DNA of 64,000 nucleotides, taken from the NCBI GenBank assembly GCA_963691705.1, contig OY829540.1, forward strand, positions 45,296,158 through 45,360,157, written 5' to 3'. Every line of letters begins with the position of its first letter. Position 1 is the stretch's first letter. The position numbers and the translations under genes are program-made. Source of the DNA: Viola odorata. Its lineage: Eukaryota > Streptophyta > Magnoliopsida > Malpighiales > Violaceae. This document shows, in pieces, positions 39,707-53,129 of the stretch. The notes under the pieces were generated by a model. That model saw only the letters and a program-made list of their open reading frames with translations, was not told the origin of the DNA and made no database searches.

Positions 39707-41996
39707 CGATGTGGGGACGTGACCCTTCACAACGCTTAACAGACAACATGTGCGGACGTGACCAGACACAACATTAACAGACGACATGTGCGGACGTGAC
39801 CAAACACAACATTTAAAACACGATGTGTGGACGTGACCCTTCACAACGCTTAACAGACAACATGTGCAGACGTGACCAGACACAACATTATCAGACGACA
39901 TGTGCGGACATGACCAAACACGATGTGGGGACGTGACCCTTCATAACGCTTAATAGACAACATGTGCGGACGTGACCAGACACAACATTATCATACGACA
40001 TGTGCGGACGTGACAAAACACAACATTAAAAACACGATGTGGTGACGTGACCCTTCACAAAGCTTAACAGAAAACATGTGCAAACACAATATTAAAAACA
40101 CGATGTGGGGACGTGACCCTTCACAACGCTTAACAGACAACATGTGCAAACACAACATTAAAAACACGATGTGGGGACGTGACCCTGCACAACGCTTAAC
40201 AGACAACATGTGCGGACGTTACCAGACACAACATTATCAGACGACATGTGCGGACGTGACAAAACCCGATGTGGGGACGTGACCCTTCACAACGCTTAAC
40301 AGACAACATGTGCGGACGTGACCAGACACAACATTATCAGACGACATGTGCGGACGTGACCAAACACAACATTAAAAACACGATGTGGGGACGTGACCCT
40401 TCACAACGCTTAACAGACAACATGTGCAGACGTGACCAGACACAACATTATCAGACGACATGTGCGGATGTGACCAAACACGATGTGGGGACGTGACCCT
40501 TCACAACGCTTAACAGACAACATGTGCGGACGTGACCAAACACAACATTAAAAATACGATGTGGGGACGTGACCTTTCACAACGCTTAACAGACAACATG
40601 TGCAGACGTGACCAGACACAACATTATTAGACGACATGTGCGGACGTGACCAAACACGATGTGAGGACGTAACCCTTCACAATGCTTAACAGACAACATG
40701 TGCGGACGTGACCAGACACAACATTATCAGACGACATGTGCGGACGCGACCAAAAACGATGTGGGGACGTGACCCTTCACAACTCTTAACAGACAACATG
40801 TGCGGATGTGACCAAACACAACATTAAAAATACGATGTGGGGACGTGACCTTTCACAACGCTTAACAGACAACATGTGCAGACGTGACCAGACACAACAT
40901 TATCAGACGACATGTGCGGATGTGACCAAACACGATGTGGGGACGTGACCCTTCACAACGCTTAACAGAAAACATGTGCAGACGTTACCAGACACAACAT
41001 TATCAGACGACATGTGCGGACGCGACCAAAAACGATGTGGGGACGTGACCCTTCACAACTCTTAACAGACAACATGTGCGGACGTGACCAAACACAACAT
41101 CAAAAATACGATGTGGGGACGTGACCTTTCACAACGCTTAACAGACAACATGTGCAGACGTGACCAGACACAACATTATCAGACGACATGTGCGGATGTG
41201 ACCAAACACGATGTGGGGACGTGACCCTTCACAACGCTTAACAGACAACATGTGCGGACGTGACGAAACACAACATTAAAAATACGATGTGGGGACGTGA
41301 CCTTTCACAACGCTTAACAGACAACATGTGCAGACGTGACCAGACACAACATTATCAGATGACATGTGCGGAAGTGACCAAAAACAACATTAAAAACACG
41401 ATGTGGGGACGTGACCCTTCACAACGCTTAACAGAGAACATGTGCGGACGTGACCAGACACAACATTATCAGACGACATGTGCGAACGTTACCAGACACA
41501 ACATTATCAGACAACATGTGCGGACGTGACCAAACACGATGTGGGGACGTGACCCTTCACAACGCTTAACAGACAACATGTGCGGACGTGACCAGACACA
41601 ACATTATAAGACGCCATGTGCGGACGTGACCAAACACAACATTAAAAACACGATGAGTGGACGTGACCCTTGACAACGCTTAACAGACAACATGTGCAGA
41701 CGTGACCAGACACAACATTATAAGACGACATGTGCGGACATGACCAAACACGATGTGGGGACGTGACCCTTCATAACGCTTAATAGACAACATGTGCGGA
41801 CGTGACCAGACACAACATTATCATACGACATGTGCGGACGTGACAAAACACAACATTAAAAACACGATGTGGTGACGTGACCCTTCACAAAGCTTAACAG
41901 AAAACATGTGCAAACACAATATTAAAAACACGATGTGGGGACGTGACCCTTCACAACGCTTAACAGAAAACATGTGCAAACACAATATTAAAAACC
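39707..41996 (+). repeat. Right-family HOR, 2,290 bp
   Basis: 25-monomer plan with one loss: m19 and m20 are fused into a single 138-bp monomer (41399-41536), which removes 100 bp. It carries AACATCAAAAATACG near 41097, shared with the next unit, and CCCTTGACAACGC in m25, shared with the units on both sides. Confidence 0.9.
41399..41536 (+). repeat. m19/m20 fusion monomer, 138 bp
   Basis: It begins as m19 (CAGAGAACATG) and joins m20 inside its second a-like sub-repeat (GCGAACGTTACC). One monomer equivalent (100 bp) is lost at the join. The open frame here differs from all others because it runs past the normal frameshift point (41260-41529, 89 codons). Confidence 0.83.
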
Positions 41997-44372
41997 CGAT
42001 GTGGGGACGTGACCCTTCACAACGCTTAACAGACAACATGTGCGGACGTGACCAGACACAACATTAACAGACGACATGTGCGGACGTGACCAAACACAAC
42101 ATTTAAAACACGATGTGTGGACGTGACCCTTCACAACGCTTAACAGACAACATGTGCAGACGTGACCAGACACAACATTATCAGACGACATGTGCGGACA
42201 TGACCAAACACGATGTGGGGACGTGACCCTTCATAACGCTTAATAGACAACATGTGCGGACGTGACCAGACACAACATTATCATACGACATGTGCGGACG
42301 TGACAAAACACAACATTAAAAACACGATGTGGTGACGTGACCCTTCACAAAGCTTAACAGAAAACATGTGCAAACACAATATTAAAAACACGATGTGGGG
42401 ACGTGACCCTTCACAACGCTTAACAGACAACATGTGCAAACACAACATTAAAAACACGATGTGGGGACGTGACCCTGCACAACGCTTAACAGACAACATG
42501 TGCGGACGTTACCAGACACAACATTATCAGACGACATGTGCGGACGTGACAAAACCCGATGTGGGGACGTGACCCTTCACAACGCTTAACAGACAACATG
42601 TGCGGACGTGACCAGACACAACATTATCAGACGACATGTGCGGACGTGACCAAACACAACATTAAAAACACGATGTGGGGACGTGACCCTTCACAACGCT
42701 TAACAGACAACATGTGCAGACGTGACCAGACACAACATTATCAGACGACATGTGCGGATGTGACCAAACACGATGTGGGGACGTGACCCTTCACAACGCT
42801 TAACAGACAACATGTGCGGACGTGACCAAACACAACATTAAAAATACGATGTGGGGACGTGACCTTTCACAACGCTTAACAGACAACATGTGCAGACGTG
42901 ACCAGACACAACATTATTAGACGACATGTGCGGACGTGACCAAACACGATGTGAGGACGTAACCCTTCACAATGCTTAACAGACAACATGTGCGGACGTG
43001 ACCAGACACAACATTATCAGACGACATGTGCGGACGCGACCAAAAACGATGTGGGGACGTGACCCTTCACAACTCTTAACAGACAACATGTGCGGATGTG
43101 ACCAAACACAACATTAAAAATACGATGTGGGGACGTGACCTTTCACAACGCTTAACAGACAACATGTGCAGACGTGACCAGACACAACATTATCAGACGA
43201 CATGTGCGGATGTGACCAAACACGATGTGGGGACGTGACCCTTCACAACGCTTAACAGAAAACATGTGCAGACGTTACCAGACACAACATTATCAGACGA
43301 CATGTGCGGACGCGACCAAAAATGATGTGGGGACGTGACCCTTCACAACTCTTAACAGACAACATGTGCGGACGTGACCAAACACAACATCAAAAATACG
43401 ATGTGGGGACGTGACCTTTCACAACGCTTAACAGACAACATGTGCAGACGTGACCAGACACAACATTATCAGACGACATGTGCGGATGTGACCAAACACG
43501 ATGTGGGGACGTGACCCTTCACAACGCTTAACATTCAACATGTGCGGACGTGACGAAACACAACATTAAAAATACGATGTGGGGACGTGACCTTTCACAA
43601 CGCTTAACAGACAACATGTGCAGACGTGACCAGACACAACATTATCAGATGACATGTGCGGAAGTGACCAAAAACAACATTAAAAACACGATGTGGGGAC
43701 GTGACCCTTCACAACGCTTAACAGAGAACATGTGCGGACGTGACCAGACACAACATTATCAGACGACATGTGCGGACGTGACCAAACACGATGTGGGGAC
43801 GTGACCCTTCACAACGCTTAACAGACAACATGTGCGGACGTGACCAGATACAACATTATAAGACGACATGTGCGAACGTTACCAGACACAACATTATCAG
43901 ACAACATGTGCGGACGTGACCAAACACGATGTGGGGACGTGACCCTTCACAACGCTTAACAGACAACATGTGCGGACGTGACCAGACACAACATTATAAG
44001 ACGCCATGTGCGGACGTGACCAAACACGATGAGTGGACGTGACCCTTGACAACGCTTAACAGACAACATGTGCAGACGTGACCAGACACAACATTATAAG
44101 ACGACATGTGCGGACATGACCAAACACGATGTGGGGACGTGACCCTTCATAACGCTTAATAGACAACATGTGCGGACGTGACCAGACACAACATTATCAT
44201 ACGACATGTGCGGACGTGACAAAACACAACATTAAAAACACGATGTGGTGACGTGACCCTTCACAAAGCTTAACAGAAAACATGTGCAAACACAATATTA
44301 AAAACACGATGTGGGGACGTGACCCTTCACAACGCTTAACAGAAAACATGTGCAAACACAATATTAAAAACC
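41997..44372 (+). repeat. Right-family HOR, 2,376 bp
   Basis: Complete 25-monomer order; the only length change from 2,390 is a fresh 14-bp loss in m24 (43927-44026 is 100 bp and ends CCAAACACGATGAGTGG). Private changes include AACATTCAACATG near 43532 and AAATGATGTGG near 43320. Confidence 0.9.
43927..44026 (+). repeat. m24 with a newly acquired 14-bp deletion
   Basis: In every other copy m24 is 114 bp. Here the stretch CAACATTAAAAACA between the two AAACAC copies is gone, giving 100 bp. It is an isolated, recent repeat of the event that created the 100-bp class, which makes slippage at this site the likely mechanism. Confidence 0.86.
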
Positions 44373-46752
44373 CGATGTGGGGACGTGACCCTTCACAACG
44401 CTTAACAGACAACATGTGCGGACGTGACCAGACACAACATTAACAGACGACATGTGCGGACGTGACCAAACACAACATTTAAAACACGATGTGTGGACGT
44501 GACCCTTCACAACGCTTAACAGACAACATGTGCAGACGTGACCAGACACAACATTATCAGACGACATGTGCGGACATGACCAAACACGATGTGGGGACGT
44601 GACCCTTCATAACGCTTAATAGACAACATGTGCGGACGTGACCAGACACAACATTATCATACGACATGTGCGGACGTGACAAAACACAACATTAAAAACA
44701 CGATGTGGTGACGTGACCCTTCACAAAGCTTAACAGAAAACATGTGCAAACACAATATTAAAAACACGATGTGGGGACGTGACCCTTCACAACGCTTAAC
44801 AGACAACATGTGCAAACACAACATTAAAAACACGATGTGGGGACGTGACCCTGCACAACGCTTAACAGACAACATGTGCGGACGTTACCAGACACAACAT
44901 TATCAGACGACATGTGCGGACGTGACAAAACCCGATGTGGGGACGTGACCCTTCACAACGCTTAACAGACAACATGTGCGGACGTGACCAGACACAACAT
45001 TATCAGACGACATGTGCGGACGTGACCAAACACAACATTAAAAACACGATGTGGGGACGTGACCCTTCACAACGCTTAACAGACAACATGTGCAGACGTG
45101 ACCAGACACAACATTATCAGACGACATGTGCGGATGTGACCAAACACGATGTGGGGACGTGACCCTTCACAACGCTTAACAGACAACATGTGCGGACGTG
45201 ACCAAACACAACATTAAAAATACGATGTGGGGACGTGACCTTTCACAACGCTTAACAGACAACATGTGCACACGTGACCAGACACAACATTATTAGACGA
45301 CATGTGCGGACGTGACCAAACACGATGTGAGGACGTAACCCTTCACAATGCTTAACAGACAACATGTGCGGACGTGACCAGACACAACATTATCAGACGA
45401 CATGTGCGGACGCGACCAAAAACGATGTGGGGACGTGACCCTTCACAACTCTTAACAGACAACATGTGCGGATGTGACCAAACACAACATTAAAAATACG
45501 ATGTGCGGACGTGACCTTTCACAACGCTTAACAGACAACATGTGCAGACGTAACATTATCAGACGACAAGTGCGGATGTGACCAAACACGATGTGGGGAC
45601 GTGACCCTTCACAACGCTTAACAGAAAACATGTGCAGACGTTACCAGACACAACATTATCAGACGACATGTGCGGACGCGACCAAAAACGATGTGGGGAC
45701 GTGACCCTTCACAACTCTTAACAGACAACATGTGCGGACGTGACCAAACACAACATTAAAAATACGATGTGGGGACGTGACCTTTCACAACGCTTAACAG
45801 ACAACATGTGCAGACGTGACCAGACACAACATTATCAGACGACATGTGCGGATGTGACCAAACACGATGTGGGGACGTGACCCTTCACAACGCTTAACAG
45901 ACAACATGTGCGGACGTGACCAAACACAACATTAAAAATACGATGTGGGGACGTGACCTTTCACAACGCTTAACAGACAACATGTGCAGACGTGACCAGA
46001 CACAACATTATCAGATGACATGTGCGGAAGTGACCAAAAACAACATTAAAAACACGATGTGGGGACGTGACCCTTCACAACGCTTAACAGAGAACATGTG
46101 CGGACGTGACCAGACACAACATTATCAGACGACATGTGCGGACGTGACCAAACACGATGTGGGGACGTGACCCTTCACAACGCTTAACAGACAACATGTG
46201 CGGACGTGACCAGATACAACATTATAAGACGACATGTGCGAACGTTACCAGACACAACATTATCAGACAACATGTGCGGACGTGACCAAACACGATGTGG
46301 GGACGTGACCCTTCACAACGCTTAACAGACAACATGTGCGGACGTGACCAGACACAACATTATAAGACGCCATGTGCGGACGTGACCAAACACAACATTA
46401 AAAACACGATGAGTGGACGTGACCCTTCACAACGCTTAACAGACAACATGTGCAGACGTGACCAGACACAACATTATAAGACGACATGTGCGGACATGAC
46501 CAAACACGATGTGGGGACGTGACCCTTCATAACGCTTAATAGACAACATGTGCGGACGTGACCAGACACAACATTATCATACGACATGTGCGGACGTGAC
46601 AAAACACAACATTAAAAACACGATGTGGTGACGTGACCCTTCACAAAGCTTAACAGAAAACATGTGCAAACACAATATTAAAAACACGATGTGGGGACGT
46701 GACCCTTCACAACGCTTAACAGAAAACATGTGCAAACACAATATTAAAAACA
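44373..46752 (+). repeat. Right-family HOR, 2,380 bp
   Basis: Complete 25-monomer order with one 10-bp loss in m13 (45499-45588, 90 bp). The final 66-bp monomer ends in AAACACG rather than the AAACCCG of the three units before it. Private changes include GCACACGTGACC near 45269 and CGATGTGCGG at 45499. Confidence 0.9.
45499..45588 (+). repeat. m13 with a unique 10-bp deletion (90 bp)
   Basis: GCAGACGT runs straight into AACATTATC, so ten bases (GACCAGACAC) are missing from the a sub-repeat. The length class is unique in the window. Nearby GACGACAAGTGC and CGATGTGCGG are also private changes, so this monomer is locally diverged. Confidence 0.86.
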
Positions 46753-49027
46753 CGATGTGGGGACGTGACCCTTCACAACGCTTAACAGACAACATGTGCG
46801 GACGTGACCAGACACAACATTAACAGACGACATGTGCGGACGTGACCAAACACAACATTTAAAACACGATGTGTGGACGTGACCCTTCACAACGCTTAAC
46901 AGACAACATGTGCAGACGTGACCAGACACAACATTATCAGACGACATGTGCGGACATGACCAAACACGATGTGGGGACGTGACCCTTCATAACGCATTAT
47001 AGACAACATGTGCGGACGTGACCAGACACAACATTATCATACGACATGTGCGGACGTGACAAAACACAACATTAAAAACACGATGTGGTGACGTGACCCT
47101 TCACAAAGCTTAACAGAAAACATGTGCAAACACAATATTAAAAACACGATGTGGGGACGTGACCCTTCACAACGCTTAACAGACAACATGTGCAAACACA
47201 ACATTAAAAACACGATGTGGGGACGTGACCCTGCACAACGCTTAACAGACAACATGTGCGGACGTTACCAGACACAACATTATCAGACGACATGTGCGGA
47301 CGTGACAAAACACGATGTGGGGACGTGACCTTTCACAACGCTTAACAGACAACATGTGCAGACGTGACCAGACACAACATTATTAGACGACATGTGCGGA
47401 CGTGACCAAACACGATGTGAGGACGTAACCCTTCACAATGCTTAACAGACAACATGTGCGGACGTGACCAGACACAACATTATCAGACGACATGTGCGGA
47501 CGCGACCAAAAACGATGTGGGGACGTGACCCTTCACAACTCTTAACAGACAACATGTGCGGACGTGACCAAACACAACATTAAAAATACGATGTGGGGAC
47601 GTGACCTTTCACAACGCTTAACAGACAACATGTGCAGACGTGACCAGACACAACATTATCAGACGACATGTGCGGATGTGACCAAACACGATGTGGGGAC
47701 GTGACCCTTCACAACGCTTAACAGAAAACATGTGCAGACGTTACCAGACACAACATTATCAGACGACATGTGCGGACGCGACCAAAAACGATGTGGGGAC
47801 GTGACCCTTCACAACTCTTAACAGACAACATGTGCGGACGTGACCAAACACAACATTAAAAATACGATGTGGGGACGTGACCTTTCACAACGCTTAACAG
47901 ACAACATGTGCAGACGTGACCAGACACAACATTATCAGACGACATGTGCGGATGTGACCAACACGATGTGGGGACGTGACCCTTCACAACGCTTAACAGA
48001 CAACATGTGCGGACGTGACCAAACACAACATTAAAAATACGATGTGGGGACGTGACCTTTCACAACGCTTAACAGACAACATGTGCAGACGTGACCAGAC
48101 ACAACATTATCAGATGACATGTGCGGAAGTGACCAAAAACAACATTAAAAACACGATGTGGGGACGTGACCCTTCACAACGCTTAACAGAGAACATGTGC
48201 GGACGTGACCAGACACAACATTATCAGACGACATGTGCGGACGTGACCAAACACGATGTGGGGACGTGACCCTTCACAACGCTTAACAGACAACATGTGC
48301 GGACGTGACCAGATACAACATTATAAGACGACATGTGCGAACGTTACCAGACACAACATTATCAGACAACAGGTGCGGACGTGACCAAACACGATGTGGG
48401 GACGTGACCCTTCACAACGCTTAACAGACAACATGTGCGGACGTGACCAGACACAACATTATAAGACGCCATGTGCGGACGTGACCAAACACAACATTAA
48501 AAACACGATGAGTGGACGTGACCCTTCACAACGCTTAACAGACAACATGTGCAGACGTGACCAGACACAACATTATCAGATGACATGTGCGGAAGTGACC
48601 AAACACGATGTGGGGACGTGACCCTTCACAACGCTTAACAGACAACATGTGCGGACGTGACCAGACACAACATTAAAAACACGATGAGTGGACGTGACCC
48701 TTCACAACGCTTAACAGACAACATGTGCAGACGTGACCAGACACAACATTATAAGACGACATGTGCGGACATGACCAAACACGATGTGGGGACGTGACCC
48801 TTCATAACGCTTAATAGACAACATGTGCGGACGTGACCAGACACAACATTATCATACGACATGTGCGGACGTGACAAAACACAACATTAAAAACACGATG
48901 TGGTGACGTGACCCTTCACAAAGCTTAACAGAAAACATGTGCAAACACAATATTAAAAACACGATGTGGGGACGTGACCCTTCACGACGCTTAACAGAAA
49001 ACATGTGCAAACACAATATTAAAAACG
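46753..49027 (+). repeat. Right-family HOR, 2,275 bp, rearranged
   Basis: m7-m9 (290 bp) are missing, so m6 (47213-47312) joins m10 directly. One 100-bp monomer (47865-47963) has lost a single base (GACCAACACG), and a 76 + 100 pair is inserted around m25, giving two CGATGAGTGG starts (48506 and 48682). The net change from 2,390 is -290 - 1 + 176. Confidence 0.88.
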
Positions 49028-51337
49028 CGATGTGGGGACGTGACCCTTCACAACGCTTAACAGACAACATGTGCGGACGTGACCAGACACAACATTAACA
49101 GACGACATGTGCGGACGTGACCAAACACAACATTTAAAACACGATGTGTGGACGTGACCCTTCACAACGCTTAGCAGACAACATGTGCAGACGTGACCAG
49201 ACACAACATTATCAGACGACATGTGCGGACATGACCAAACACGATGTGGGGACGTGACCCTTCATAACGCTTAATAGACAACATGTGCGGACGTGACCAG
49301 ACACAACATTATCATACGACATGTGCGGACGTGACAAAACACAACATTAAAAACACGATGTGGTGACGTGACCCTTCACAAAGCTTAACAGAAAACATGT
49401 GCAAACACAATATTAAAAACACGATGTGGGGACGTGACCCTTCACAACGCTTAACAGACAACATGTGCAAACACAACATTAAAAACACGATGTGGGGACG
49501 TGACCCTGCACAACGCTTAACAGACAACATGTGCGGACGTTACCAGACACAACATTATCAGACGACATGTGCGGACGTGACAAAACACGATGTGGGGACG
49601 TGACCCTTCACAACGCTTAACAGACAACATGTGCAGACGTGACCAGACACAACATTATTAGACGACATGTGCGGACGTGACCAAACACGATGTGAGGACG
49701 TAACCCTTCACAATGCTTAACAGACAACATGTGCGGACGTGACCAGACACAACATTATCAGACGACATGTGCGGACGCGACCAAAAACGATGTGGGGACG
49801 TGACCCTTCACAACTATTAACAGACAACATGTGCGGACGTGACCAAACACAACATTAAAAATACGATGTGGGGACGTGACCTTTCACAACGCTTAACAGA
49901 CAACATGTGCAGACGTGACCAGACACAACATTATCAGACGACATGTGCGGATGTGACCAAACACGATGTGGGGACGTGACCCTTCACAACGCTTAACAGA
50001 CAACATGTGCGGACGTGACCAAACACAACATTAAAAATACGATGTGGGGACGTGACCTTTCACAACGCTTAACAGACAACATGTGCAGACGTGACCAGAC
50101 ACAACATTATCAGACGACATGTGCGGATGGGACCAAACACGATGTGGGGACGTGACCCTTCACAACGCTTAACAGAAAACATGTGCAGACGTTACCAGAC
50201 ACAACATTATCAGACGACATGTGCGGACGCGACCAAAAACGATGTGGGGACGTGACCCTTCACAACTCTTAACAGACAACATGTGCGGACGTGACCAAAC
50301 ACAACATTAAAAATACGATGTGGGGACGTGACCTTTCACAACGCTTAACAGACAACATGTGCAGACGTGACCAGACACAACATTATCAGACGACATGTGC
50401 GGATGTGACCAAACACGATGTGGGGACGTGACCCTTCACAACGCTTAACAGACAACATGTGCGGACGTGACCAAACACAACATTAAAAATACGATGTGGG
50501 GACGTGACCTTTCACAACGCTTAACAGACAACATGTGCAGACGTGACCAGACACAACATTATCAGATGACATGTGCGGAAGTGACCAAAAACAACATTAA
50601 AAACACGATGTGGGGACGTGACCCTTCACAACGCTTAACAGAGAACATGTGCGGACGTGACCAGACACAACATTATCAGACGACATGTGCGGACGTGACC
50701 AAACACGATGTGGGGACGTGACCCTTCACAACGCTTAACAGACAACATGTGCGGACGTGACCAGATACAACATTATAAGACGACATGTGCGAACGTTACC
50801 AGACACAACATTATCAGACAACATGTGCGGACGTGACCAAACACGATGTGGGGACGTCACCCTTCACAACGCTTAACAGACAACATGTGCGGACGTGACC
50901 AAACACAACATTAAAAATACGATGTGGGGACGTGACCTTTCACAACGCTTAACAGACAACATGTGCAGACGTGACCAAAAACGATGTGGGGACGTGACCC
51001 TTCACAACTCTTAACAGACAACATGTGCGGACGTGACCAAACACAACATTAAAAATACGATGTGGGGACGTGACCTTTCACAACGCTTAACAGACAACAT
51101 GTGCAGACGTGACCAGACACAACATTATCAGACGACATGTGCGGATGTGACCAAACACGATGTGGGGACGTGACCCTTCATAACGCTTAATAGACAACAT
51201 GTGCGGACGTGACCAGACACAACATTATCATACGACATGTGCGGACGTGACAAAACACAACATTAAAAACACGATGTGGTGACGTGACCCTTCACAAAGC
51301 TTAACAGAAAACATGTGCAAACACAATATTAAAAACA
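49028..51337 (+). repeat. Scrambled transitional HOR, 2,310 bp
   Basis: m1-m6, then m10-m20 with one extra 76/100 pair, but after m20 (ending 50843) the order breaks: a 76-bp monomer, a 62-bp monomer (50920-50981), an m12-type 76-mer (CAACTCTTAAC), a 100-mer, then m22 and a 66-mer. m24 and m25 are missing. It separates the second HOR family from the third. Confidence 0.86.
50920..50981 (+). repeat. 62-bp monomer, shortest in the window
   Basis: One c sub-repeat (38 bp) plus a b-like sub-repeat missing 14 bp (24 bp): 2 x 38 - 14. It passes from ACATGTGCAGACGTGACC into AAAAACGATG. It looks like an exchange between an m13-like left part and an m11-like right part that removed one sub-repeat. 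Confidence 0.85.
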
Positions 51338-53129
51338 CGATGTGGGGACGTGACCCTTCACAACGCTTAACAGATAACATGTGCAAACACAACATTAAAA
51401 ACACGATGTGGGGACGTGACCCTGCACAACGCTTAACAGACAACATGTGCGGACGTTACCAGACACAACATTATCAGACGACATGTGCGGACGTGACAAA
51501 ACACGATGTGGGGACGTGACCCTTCACAACGCTTAACAGACAACATGTGCGGACGTGACCAGACACAACATTATCAGACGACATGTGCGGACGTGACCAA
51601 ACACAACATTAAAAACACGATGTGGGGACGTGACCCTTCACAACGCTTAACAAACAACATGTGCAGACGTGACCAGACACAACATTATCAGACGACATGT
51701 GCGGATGTGACCAAACACGATGTGGGGACGTGACCCTTCACAACGCTTAACAGACAACATTTGCGGACGTGACCAAACACAACATTAAAAATACGATGTG
51801 GGGACGTGACCTTTCACAACGCTTAACAGACAACATGTGCAGACGTGACCAGACACAACATTATTAGACGACATGTGCGGACGTGACCAAACACGATGTG
51901 AGGACGTAACCCTTCACAATGCTTAACAGACAACATGTGCGGACGTGACCAGACACAACATTATCATACGACATGTGCGGACGCGACCAAAAACGATGTG
52001 GGGACGTGACCCTTCACAACTCTTAACAGACAACATGTGCGGACGTGACCAAACACAACATTAAAAATACGATGTGGGGACGTGACCTTTCACAACGCTT
52101 AACAGACAACATGTGCAGACGTGACCAGACACAACATTATCAGACGACATGTGCGGATGTGACCAAACACGATGTGGGGACGTGACCCTTCACAACGCTT
52201 AACAGAAAACATGTGCAGACGTTACCAGACACAACATTATCAGACGACATGTGCGGACGCGACCAAAAACGATGTGGGGACGTGACCCTTCACAACTCTT
52301 AACAGACAACATGTGCGGACGTGACCAAACACAACATTAAAAATACGATGTGGGGACGTGACCTTTCACAACGCTTAACAGACAACATGTGCAGACGTGA
52401 CCAGACACAACATTATCAGACGACATGTGCGGATGTGACCAAACACGATGTGGGGACGTGACCCTTCACAACGCTTAACAGACAACATGTGCGGACGTGA
52501 CCAAACACAACATTAAAAATACGATGTGGGGACGTGACCTTTCACAACGCTTAACAGACAACATGTGCAGACGTGACCAGACACAACATTATCAGATGAC
52601 ATGTGCGGAAGTGACCAAAAATAACATTAAAAACACGATGTGGGGACGTGACCCTTCACAACGCTTAACAGAGAACATGTGCGGACGTGACCGGACACAA
52701 CATTATCAGACGACATGTGCGGACGTGACCAAACACGATGTGGGGACGTGACCCTTCACAACGCTTAACAGACAACATGTGCGGACGTGACCAGACACAA
52801 CATTATAAGACGCCATGTGCGGACGTGACCAAACACAACATTAAAAACACGATGAGTGGACGTGACCCTTCACAACGCTTAACAGACAACATGTGCAGAC
52901 GTGACCAGACACAACATTATAAGACGACATGTGCGGACATGACCAAACACGATGTGGGGACGTGACCCTTCATAACGCTTAATAGACAACATGTGCGGAC
53001 GTGACCAGACACAACATTATCATACGACATGTGCGGACGTGACAAAACACAACATTAAAAACACGATGTGGTGACGTGACCCTTCACAAAGCTTAACAGA
53101 AAACATGTGCAAACACAATATTAAAAACA
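51338..53129 (+). repeat. Third-family HOR, first copy, 1,792 bp, starting at m5
   Basis: It starts at a 66-bp m5 (CAGATAACATG), then m6-m19, m24, m25, m22, m23. From here on m8 has CTTAACAAACAAC, m18 has AAAATAACATT, m19 has GACCGGACAC, and the 138-bp m20 is absent because m19 joins m24 directly (52736). These four marks define the third family. m1-m4 are missing at its left edge. Confidence 0.87.

Noticed and set aside
41260..41529. 89-codon frame with a different C-terminus
   Set aside because: It is made by the m19/m20 fusion at 41399-41536, which moves the frame past the usual stop. It is a rearrangement product and not a distinct gene.
50854..50863. Another GACGTCACC marker
   Set aside because: Here the change is in the c sub-repeat at the start of a monomer (GGGGACGTCACCC), not in m19, and no alpha unit follows. 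It is an independent G-to-C change.
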